64,000 bases of DNA, from contig OZ020489.1 in assembly GCA_963971405.1 (NCBI GenBank), positions 45,772,510 through 45,836,509 of the forward strand, read 5' to 3'. The DNA is from Psococerastis gibbosa. Lineage: Eukaryota; Arthropoda; Insecta; Psocodea; Psocidae. The notes beneath the pieces are model-generated. The model was not told where the DNA came from, searched no databases, and saw only the letters and a program-made list of their open reading frames with translations. Within the stretch, counting starts at the first letter, position 1, and every line of letters starts with the position of its first letter. Positions 55,810-64,000 of the stretch are shown piece after piece. The position numbers and the translations under genes were made by a program.

Positions 55810-57485
55810 CTAACATAGCCTGCCAATCGAAATAAGTAGACTGGCATCCCTATGCTTATACATAGGATGCAGTGTTTCAGGGCTTTGTGATTTTTTTAAT
55901 GAAATCACAGGATCCAAGTTACAAAATATTTGCGTCCCACTTTCGGATTCTGGCCACTTGGTGGCGCTTGGGTGTTTCCCGCACAAATTTAAAAATTTAA
56001 ATGTAGTAGTCATTATCAATTTAATGTGTCGTTTCATATTAATAAATCCATAATGACCCAAATTTAATGAAACCAACTAGTTTTTTGTATCATTCGCACA
56101 CCTAGGCCTATCTACAGTACAATGGTCAATGAATATTTTTTTTTTACAAAAATGCTCGTGGTATCCTACGCAGTATGTATTAATGTATGGAAGTATAACA
56201 TACAATACTTCAAATTATGTTCCCACATGAGTTTAGAAAGAGTACTGTACTTTACGTTACGGCAAGCATTCATTAGGGCCTTTTCGTACAGGTCACTGGG
56301 GGTTTAACATTTTAAACCAAAACCCTGTATGAGGAAAGTGGCAAAAAACTTCTTTGCGTCGTGTTCATTAAGCATACTGTCACAGTAGACCATGTATTGG
56401 AAATTTTCACAACCCCTATTTATTCAGACAGGTAGTTCCTCACTAACGCAATACGGTGACACCCATCACCATGTTCCCTTCCTTTTGACTCTGTAAGCCA
56501 TGGGTGACAAGTGAAAACTCAATGTGAGTTTCATGAAAAAGGCTTTTAAAATACAACACAATGCAATAACATAAATGTAATCAAATATATAGTAATTTAC
56601 AGTGAAGAGGAAGGAACACAACTAATATTTTTGACCTTTTCCTTCTGGTAGGAATTGTCTTGCATAGCCTTTAAGTTTCCACTCGAATTTCCTTGCTTCA
56701 ACATTTTCTCTGGCGGGACGAGGCGCCTCCTCTGCTCCTGTTCCTCGAAATCTGTTGCCCTAAAAATGTTAATAATATTAGCCTACCGATACATACCAAT
56801 TAAAATAAGACAACCTATTTTGTTTTAGTTAAAGGATGCTGCAGTGGGCCCATAGAGGGAAGTCACTCACAAATTATTACTTCGCAAGCCCCATGCATGC
56901 AAAGGATTAAAAATGTTTCTCGTAGGCTGTACAGTACTGTAACTTGTTGTACTCAGGTGTATTTGGGGGTGTGTTAAGTGACTTAATTTGGCTACAAGAC
57001 GGCAACAATGCAACACATACAACATTTTAAGAAGAATTAAAGCTATTGTGGGTTGAATATAAATTACTCACTTAGGTACCTTTTAGAAGTATTGTTGTAG
57101 GCCTACTGTACTTAACATAATGTGTAGTACAGTGTGAAGTTTTCAATCCAACAACTGAACTTATTTTATTAGTAAAGTAGGTATTGCTGTAGAGATAGAA
57201 ATAATAAATCATTTTTATCATTTTTGTTTATCAAAAACCCACTCAGTACTGCTGCTTTGTTTTTGTTTTGAATATGAATGTTGACTTCAAAACAGGTAGC
57301 CAATAGTAGGCCATGTTTTATAGAACGTTCGAATACACTCACAATTGTTTCTTAATAAATTAATTTGATTGGTTAAAACTGGGACGCAAATATTTTGTGG
57401 CTCGGCTCATGTGATTTTCCTAGTTGGAATCACAGACGGCCCTATACCGACTAGCATTCTAAAGTAAATACTATTCTATGGGGCC
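55810..57485. mobile_element. Repeat unit R, copy 2
   Basis: Same direction as copy 1: CCTGCCAATC, AAGTTACAAAATATTTG, GGCCACTTGGTGGCGCT, CCCGCACAAATTTAAAAAT at the left; GTTGACTTC, CCAATAGTAGGCCA, TATAGAACGTT, CACAGACGGCCCTAT and CGACTAGCATTCTA at the right. The interior (about 56060-57240) differs from copy 1 and holds no recognised gene. Confidence 0.72.
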
Positions 57486-57636
57486 TACAATGCTGAAATC
57501 GAAATTATTTGGGCATTCAACAGTCAGTTATCGCAATACGCCAATACAAACACAAATGTTGTTGTACTTTCCTATGTCATAGTGTCATAGCCCATAGGTC
57601 ATTTAGTTGAGCACTTGCTGGAAGTCATGTTAGAAC

Positions 57637-58462
57637 CATTGGCGTAAATTCCCAAAATTTCTGGGGGGGGGGGGGCTTTAGGACCCCAAGACTTTGATTC
57701 CCCGGACAAAAAATCGATAAATGGGCCCAAATTAGTGAGGTTTTACGTATATTATACCCTGGTGAAAGGTGAGCCCGGGGGTCTCACACAGAGAAAAAGA
57801 AATGGTAAATTAGTGAGGTTTTACGTGAATATTCTACACTGGAGAAGGGGGGGCCCGCGGGAAAAAAACGATAAATAGGCCCAAATTAGAGAGGTTTTAC
57901 GCATTTTGTTAGCAGTACAGTTGAGATTTTACAGACGAATAAATAAATAGATAAATCAAATAAATCATGACTTTTTGTTGTTCTATTACTAAGCTAACCA
58001 AACTTACCACTGAGGGGGGCCCGGGGGTCTCCCCCGAAGAGAAATGTTGAAAAATAGGTCTGAAATATTGGGGTTTTCAGCATTTTGAGCTGGGGGGGGG
58101 GGGGCTACGGGTGCAGGACCCCCTTATTTACGCCAATGTTTGCAAGCAGTACAATTGAGATATTATAACGACGAATAGACCTACCATTGAGGGGGGCCCG
58201 GGGGTCTCCCCCGGAGGGAAATTTGGACAAAATAGCTGTGAAGTATTGGCGTTTTAAGGATTTTGAGTAATATATTTTTTGTGAAAGTACTTGGTCAATA
58301 TGTTGATTTTTTTCATGTAAAATAAGCATACTAAGAATTAATTTCCCTTTCATTATTGTGGATACTATGCCTTTAGCCTCCATAACGTCTTTGTAACCAG
58401 AAATCCTGGGGGGGGGGGGCTACGGGTGGACCTCCCCCAGGACCCCCCTATTTACGCCAATG
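57637..58462. mobile_element. hAT-like element with internal tandem structure
   Basis: CATTGGCGTAAATT / TTTACGCCAATG ends. The flanks GTTAGAAC (57629-57636) and GTTACAAC (58463-58470) match at 7 of 8. Inside, units of G tract, GGGCCCGGGGGTCTC and AATTAGTGAGGTTTTACG repeat four to five times, related to the element at 41145-41724. An extra TTTACGCCAATG at 58124-58137 suggests an internal end or nested copy. Confidence 0.85.
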
Positions 58463-58831
58463 GTTACAACTTGTTTGATTGCGAGCACAACCAAGTTGAG
58501 TGCGTGCGGTCTTAGTTTTAGGACAGAGCCAATATTTGGGAGCGTAAGTACATGGGACGATGCATGATGGATGAGTTTGGCGCGCTACGATACTACGGCT
58601 GCGCTACGAGATGACAGATAGTGGACGACAACAAAATAGTAAACCGGGCCCCATACTTGGCTTACGGCTGTACGGCTCCCCGAGTCACTGACTCGTCGGT
58701 TCAAGGCCAACCATCACTATGCCCGGGCCGGGCCAGGGCCGTAAGTAGGCCACATCCTCACACCAGGCACTGTACCACCGCCTCATCAACACGTCTTGAG
58801 TCTTCAATATGTATTGCGGCCACATGTATTA
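58463..58831. other. Short GC-richer stretch, no gene recognised
   Basis: 58560-58800 is GC-richer than its surroundings, but no frame shows family character or a convincing splice site. Confidence 0.35.
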
Positions 58832-59592
58832 TTGCTTTCCAATTTATACGTAGTATATAAGGAAAGCTTTGTGATGGTCCAAATTTTCGATTCCGAGATT
58901 TCAACGTTTTGAGGTACCAGGAACCCAAGAAAGTGGTTTTTACGAAATATCTGTCTGTCGCTCTGTCTGTATGTTATGTCTGTCTGTTCATCGATTTCCG
59001 GGCAAACTACTCGGCCGATTTTGATGAAATTTTGCATACAGGTTCACAAAAATCATACCTCGAGACGATTTTTTTTCATTTTGGGCTAACTCAATTTGGG
59101 GGTTTTTATTTTCAAAAAACTGTTTGCCCCTTGATAGTTTGCTTCTGGGGGTAAAAAAATTAAAATAACTCAATTTTCATGAAAAATGACTAAAAAATAT
59201 ATTTTCTGTGGAACCCTTCTATCGATGATTTCTACCATCAGGTATGTTGTAAGTGTTGAATAGGGTAACAAAAACGGCCAGGTTGCATTCCCAAAAAAAT
59301 ATTTGCTTCTGTGCAAAAAATTATGTTTTTGAGAAATTATGGAAAATTCACGCTCCAATACATTACGTGCCATGTGTAATTGTTACTACTGTTACAATGT
59401 ATTGGTCTGTTCGTTCCAGAATATGCAATTAAGTTTTAAGGGGTTTTTTTCCTATATTGAGGTGGACCCCCCCCCCCTCTCGAGGGATCTGAAATTTAAC
59501 CATAGGGAAATTATTTCCTATGAAATTAAATATGTCTATATCTACTAATTTATAAATTGGAAAGCATGTTCGAGTGAACTCGGACCGGTTCT
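58832..59592 (+). mobile_element. H-family element with internal deletion
   Basis: Both ends are intact (TTGCTTTCCAATTTATACG; GTTCGAGTGAACTCGGACCG then GTTCTT). GTCT array at about 58948-58988. The segment between TTCAAAAAACT and TTTGCCCCTTGATAG is lost. The 3' palindrome keeps pairing by a compensating change (CGAGTGAACTCG). Confidence 0.85.
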
Positions 59593-60109
59593 TGTCTATT
59601 ATACCTATATATTAATATATATTTTCTAGAATAAAAATTGTCTGCAAAAAGTGAACTAGCATGGTCATAGGATGTAAGGATGTTACTATCGTAAATGGAC
59701 TCCCACATAATTATTCCGTTTTTTGTTTTTTTTCACACCGTCAAATTTCATAGGAATTTTTAATCGTTGAGTTATAAATGAGATTGATGTCATAAAGCTC
59801 TTTATTTGGAAACATACTGTATGTACTTCGTGGCCGTGAGAGCATCAGTGTTTTGGAACTCCTTCGACCTGTCGTCCTCAGTGAGTAGTGACCGTTAATT
59901 TTTATAAAAGTTCAATAACTGTGACTGCTCGGTGGTCGTGACGGCTACATTATGTACATCAAAGGTTAGAGGAAATTTTTTTCTATACTTCTATGACAGC
60001 GCCATTGGTTTTCGATCGATATTTCATGAGAAATTTGAGTTTGTGGGAAGAATGGAAAACTTTATATTGGCTGATGTAATAAGTAACTAAGTAAATATAA
60101 GTAACAGGC
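59593..60109. other. Intergenic DNA, nothing recognised
   Basis: AT-rich, no coding or repeat signature shared with the window. Confidence 0.4.
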
Positions 60110-60400
60110 CGTCGTTTACTTCAACAATTGACTGGCTTGTGACTGTGACCATCTACGACAACAGCCAGCTCCATGGTAATTCTATAGAAGCCTTGTTTCT
60201 ATCCTTGAACTTGACTCCCCGAGACTTGAGGACATCAAACAGTCTCGCGTGCCTTTGCCTTTTCGGAACCCAAACTGATCATCAGTTAGTTCTTCAGTTA
60301 GTCTATTTTATTTCCAACTTTGTTCATCAGGATGTTGTCGAAGCATGTGACAGCAGACTAAGGGTTGGTGTCTATGCTTTGTTTGATAGGACTGCTACTA
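60110..60400 (-). pseudogene. LINE reverse transcriptase fragment, - strand
   Basis: On the - strand: CFDNILMNKVGNKID, a stop, LTEELTDDQFGFRKGKGTRD and CLMSS, matching the conserved segment of LINE RT that precedes the palm motifs (ILMNRL...DQFGFRKGKGT). Only about 90 codons remain. Confidence 0.8.
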
Positions 60401-60957
60401 AGCATGGCATTGTTTTTATGAGTTGTCAGTTGCATATGGTGACTGCGCATTTTCGTAACCCCGGCCCATTGACCCACAACTAATTGTGCCGCAACATTTT
60501 GACAGTGGTGATAATATCAGCAAATTAATTTTACTATCTCATTGCCACTGTCTACGCGAAGCTAATTGCCCTTGCTAGACATACGTAAAGTCCATATTTA
60601 TTAATTTGTCAATGAATTAATGCGGGATATAGTTTTAAACTTTTCTAGGCCATAATCAAAACCCTATTGCCAATTAATTGTCAGATAGGTGCATGCTACG
60701 TCACAACTATGTACCTCTCTGATACGGGGAAAAGCTTTACTAGTGTAAAAATACAAAATCTCCCGAAATATCAATCAATCCTAGAGTTGTCAAAATAACA
60801 ATTAACAAGTAACACAAGTGTACTTGCAAACGTTCATTGTATATTTTTGCACAAAGTGCAACGATTTTCATGTTCGTAATTTTGCCAATGTCCAATTTGG
60901 TCGGATCGGTCTCAGTAGTAGCGAGGGAGAACTCGGTGGAATTTGGGTTTAGGGGCA

Positions 60958-61235
60958 TCTTTCATCTCTAGTGGGGGTCTTTGACGCGCTGTCAGCTTTG
61001 TTGGCCTTGAGCAGGGAGTTTATAATGTCAGTTTGGAACTGGAGAAGTGACTTTTTGTGCTCACCAATGGCCAACAACTAGACATTCGAAACGGTGACCC
61101 AGTACACGATGCGAAAGCCCCACTTGTACGATTTTCCTAACTAGCTACCGGGTAGGCGGTAGGGAAAAAAAAAGCTCAATGAGCATTTCTGCAAGCTCGA
61201 CGCCGCCCATGAATGAGTTGTATTCACTAACTACA
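60958..61235 (-). pseudogene. piggyBac transposase relic, - strand
   Basis: VVSEYNSFMGGVELAEMLIE is the conserved YN..MGGVD..D segment of piggyBac transposases. After a frameshift, RIVYWVTVSNV-stop-LLAIGEHKKS and LLQFQTDIINSLLKANK continue the C-terminal part, with a stop complementary to 60955-60957 near the end. The usual Asp of MGGVD is Glu. A hAT-like element (61240-61923) interrupts it upstream. Confidence 0.8.
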
Positions 61236-61239
61236 TAGG

Positions 61240-61923
61240 TAAGATGACCAGACGTCCCGTCCCGTTTTTTAAGTGCATGTCCCGTTGTCCCGAGCAATCT
61301 TATTGGGACGCCGATTTGTCCCGTTTTAACAGAATATGTGCCCACCCACTCGTAAGAATGCTCTTTTTAATAAAAAATAATAATATAAAATATAATTAGA
61401 CGACGCTCGTTTATAGCTTAAAACCGTTTCAAACTGCAACTCTCAACTCCTCCGTATCAGAATTGGTGGAGAATCTTCGTTAGTTGTGCAATCGCGTTTT
61501 AGCCTCCCTCAAAGCAGACAGAATTCCCCCGGAAGCGTTCTCTGTCGAATGTCCGAGAGACCTCCGTAGGAAGTGGCACCGAGCCTAAAGAAGTGTCTGC
61601 GGGGGGCAGAGGTGGTGCCATGAATTTGATCATGGGGGGATGTCATATTCCTCACAGCGTCCTTGGTTAACATAGTAATGGCCTTAAACTATATTCTTTA
61701 TTTGATTTGAATAAGTTGCCGTAAATTAAAATAGGCCGATTTTCCCGATGATTTTTAAATGATCTAAAAGTACCAACAAAACTTCCCTCAAGTGCTTTAA
61801 AACGAGTGATTTTGAACCTTCATTTTCACATTTTTCTCTGACGGTTTGTTATCTCCGGGGCCCGGACCCCCCCCCCCCCCCATGTGCGTCCCGTTTTCAG
61901 GTTATCAGAATCTTGTCACCTTA
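61240..61923. mobile_element. hAT-like element, copy lacking the H insertion
   Basis: Ends TAAGATGACCAGACGTCCCG and TCTTGTCACCTTA, internally the inverse of the element at 49870-51325 without the H insertion (TTGTCCCGAGCAA, CTCACAGCGTCCTTGGTTAA, TAATGGCCTTAAA, TTTTTCTCTGACGGTTTGTT, CCGGGGCCCGGACC). No matching 8-bp flanks were seen, because the right edge abuts the large inverted repeat. Confidence 0.85.
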
Positions 61924-61928
61924 CACAT

Positions 61929-61929
61929 T

Positions 61930-61961
<32 letters not shown>

Positions 61962-61962
61962 C
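61929..61962. repeat. (TA)n-rich microsatellite
   Basis: Alternating TA with occasional C, between the hAT-like element and the left arm of the large inverted repeat. The corresponding site in the right arm (about 63895-63905) lacks it, so it expanded on one side. Confidence 0.85.
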
Positions 61963-62881
61963 ATATTTATCCCGCTTCCAAGTTCGAAATTGTTCGATAA
62001 CTGTGCGTCAACATTTCCCAGAATATCTTCGAACTCATCCCACGAAATCAAATTCCCGTGTAGCCCAGGGTAGATCCCCTGAAAAATGGTGAAAAAAAAC
62101 ATTAAATTATAGTAGAATGAAACCCATTGGAAGTAGAAGATAGTATGACAGACATTAAAGGAAAAATAAATTACGTGCGATCTAAGTTCGGAGTATGGGT
62201 GGGTTTTTAAGGATGAAAAACTACGGTACATCTTCATTTCCGGCAAAACTACAAGTCCTATAGAAAAACGTCAAATAGCAAAAAGGTAGGTAATAAGAAG
62301 ATCTACAACTTTAGAGATTACACTTTTTTCACATAACCTCAAATTTTATCAGATAAATGCCAAAAACAACGGTTTCGGTTTTTTATTTTTAGCTTTTACA
62401 AAAAACATTTTTTTTTTGGTGAAATTTAGTGAAAATTTACCTTTCTATGTTCTAAATGCACTGTAATTTTTTTGATTTAAAATATTAATTTTTTAAACCT
62501 AAATTTGACTATATATGGAAAAAGCACCCTAATTTTCAATCGAAAAATCTCACGTCAAAATATCGATTTTTTTTTTTAATTATGTGAGCATTTTGTTCGT
62601 TGAAATCTCTACTTTCTGATCGTATAAAAAACAATATGCACTACTGTGCAAAATTTCCTAAAAAAAAAAATGCAAAAAACTAATTAAAAAAATGATGTCA
62701 TTGATATTTATAGTCCGATCAATTTAGTCATTCGAAATTACAATAATTCCACCTACATACACCTAATATTGTACTAAAATATGATTCGATTTTATTTTAT
62801 TTAGGTTATGTAACGTTAAACATACTATTTAACAATGAAAATATTACAATTTTTATTTTAGAGCTGATTAACACAGATATA

Positions 62882-63128
62882 GGCCTAAAGCCGGCCGCCA
62901 TACCAAGTTGAATCCAGCGGACCAGAGCAGGTTCAAAGCTGCAGATAACTTGGTCGTGTGCACAGTGCCGGTAGGGAAACATAGTAGGACTTGTCCTGGT
63001 CACATCCGAACTAATCGTGTGACTCCACTGTGGTTCCCAAGTGGTTCGGAATCCACTATAATCAGGAGGTCCACTGTCCTATGGGCCCACACCGTGGCCT
63101 AGGGAATGTGTCCAACCATACTACTACT
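62882..63128 (+). mobile_element. SINE family A, short subtype, 15-bp TSD
   Basis: Flanked by perfect ATTAACACAGATATA at 62867-62881 and 63129-63143, the mark of LINE-mediated insertion. The body matches 5842-6095. It contains GTGGTTCGGAATCCAC and ends in (TAC)n. It inserted into the spacer of the large inverted repeat. Confidence 0.93.
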
Positions 63129-63907
63129 ATTAACACAGATATAAATAAAGGGCCTAGATGAACTAAATATACCGGACTATATTTTGAACATTAAAGACAT
63201 TATTTTTCGATTTAGTCTTTTGCATTTTTTTTTTAGAAATTTTGCACAGTAGTGCATATTGTTTTTTATACCATCAGAAGGTAGAGATTTCAACAAACAA
63301 AATACTCACATAATTAAAAAAAAAATCGATATTTTGACGTGAAATTTTTCGATTGAAAATTAGGGTGCTTTTTCCATATATAGTCAAATTTAGGTTTAAA
63401 AAAATTAATATTTTAAATCAAAAAAATTACAGTGCATTTAGAACATAAAGAGGTAAATTTTCACTAAATTTCACCTAAAAAAAATGTTTTTTGTAAAAGC
63501 TAAAAATAAAAAGCCAAAACCTTTGTTTTTGGCATTTATCTCATAAAATTTGAGGTTATGTGAAAAAAGTGTAATCTCTAAAGTTGTAGATCTTCTTATT
63601 ACCTACCTTTTTGCTATTTGACGTTTTTCTATAGGACTTGTAGTTTTGCCGGAAATGAAGATGTACCGTTGTTTTTCATCCTTAAAAACCCACCCATACT
63701 CCCGAACTTAGATCGCACGTAATTTATTTTTATTTTTATTTATTTACTATAATTTAATGTTTTTTTTTCACCATTTTTCAGGGGATCTACCCTGGGCTAC
63801 ACGGGAATTTGATTTCGTGGGATGAGTTCGAAGATATTCTGGGAAATGTTGACGCACAGTTATCGAACAATTTCGAACTTGGAAGCGGGATAAATAGGCC
63901 CTATGTG

Positions 63908-64000
63908 TAAGGTGACCAGATTCTGATAACTTGAAAACGGGACGCACATGTGGGGTTACATAGGATTGTAGTTTTGCCGGAACTCAGATCGCCCGTAATT
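63908..64000 (+). mobile_element. Start of another TAAGGTGACC element, cut by window end
   Basis: TAAGGTGACCAGATTCTG and AAAACGGGACGCACATG match the inverse of 61880-61923 as part of the right arm. From 63956 the sequence diverges to TTGTAGTTTTGCCGGAA and CAGATCGCCCGTAATT, motifs also found near 39356 and 63642. Confidence 0.6.

Larger units (their letters stand above)
61880..63955. repeat. Large inverted repeat, arms about 0.8 kb
   Basis: 61880-62720 and 63173-63955 are near-identical inverses: CTACCCTGGGCTACACGGGA, TTCGAAGATATTCTGGGAAA, TTGTAGTTTTGCCGGAAAT, TCTACAACTTTAGAG, TATGGAAAAAGCACCCTAAT, AATATGCACTACTGTGC are all present in both arms. The spacer of about 450 bp holds a SINE. The outer part of each arm includes the end of a TAAGGTGACC element. 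No transposase was found. It may be a fold-back element or an inverted segmental duplication. Confidence 0.9.

Noticed and set aside
60139..60483. 114-codon + strand open frame
   Set aside because: The - strand of the same DNA encodes LINE reverse transcriptase (DQFGFRKGKGT); the + frame is its shadow.

Overview
The window looks like intron-rich, AT-rich nuclear DNA from an invertebrate animal. Exons are GC-richer than the DNA around them, and nearly all exon edges are GT/AG. I could not fix the lineage. A leucine-rich-repeat gene of the LRRC56 (ciliary dynein trafficking) type argues for an animal with motile cilia or flagellated sperm. Penelope-like and many hAT-like repeats fit an arthropod, mollusc or other bilaterian.

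Three host genes lie in the left 25 kb. (1) The 3' part of an LRRC56-like gene runs off the left edge (+ strand, exons between 2 and 2401). (2) A mitochondrial single-stranded DNA-binding protein gene is on the - strand (two exons, 5541 to 4794; the targeting-peptide exon was not found) and converges on LRRC56. (3) A nearly complete LARGE glycosyltransferase gene is on the + strand (twelve coding exons, 11194-24582, about 746 residues). It keeps the signal anchor, coiled coil, GT8 domain with DTD and GT49 domain with DID. Phases agree across every LARGE junction. Its only gap is the start codon: the first coding exon found has no in-frame ATG. I see no functional link among the three genes.

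From 24.6 to 64 kb I find no convincing host gene. This part is a nested mosaic of transposable elements: a multi-copy family of about 0.85-0.93 kb ('H family') resembling non-autonomous Helentrons (HINE/DINE-1 type); short hAT-like elements with G/C tracts and 8-bp target duplications; Harbinger-like and TA-flanked miniature elements; fold-back or large inverted repeats at 18.8-20.7, 31.4-32.6 and 61.9-64.0 kb; LINE remnants; a Penelope-like element with a GIY-YIG domain; a piggyBac relic; and two or three SINE families, one copy with a 15-bp target duplication.

The most informative parts are nested insertions that expose element ends and relative age: an H copy inside a hAT-like element whose second copy in the window lacks that insertion, another H copy inside a second hAT-like element, a Harbinger-like element splitting the Penelope reverse transcriptase at a single codon, and an H composite bounded by two 3' ends. 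All identifications are by eye, without database searches.
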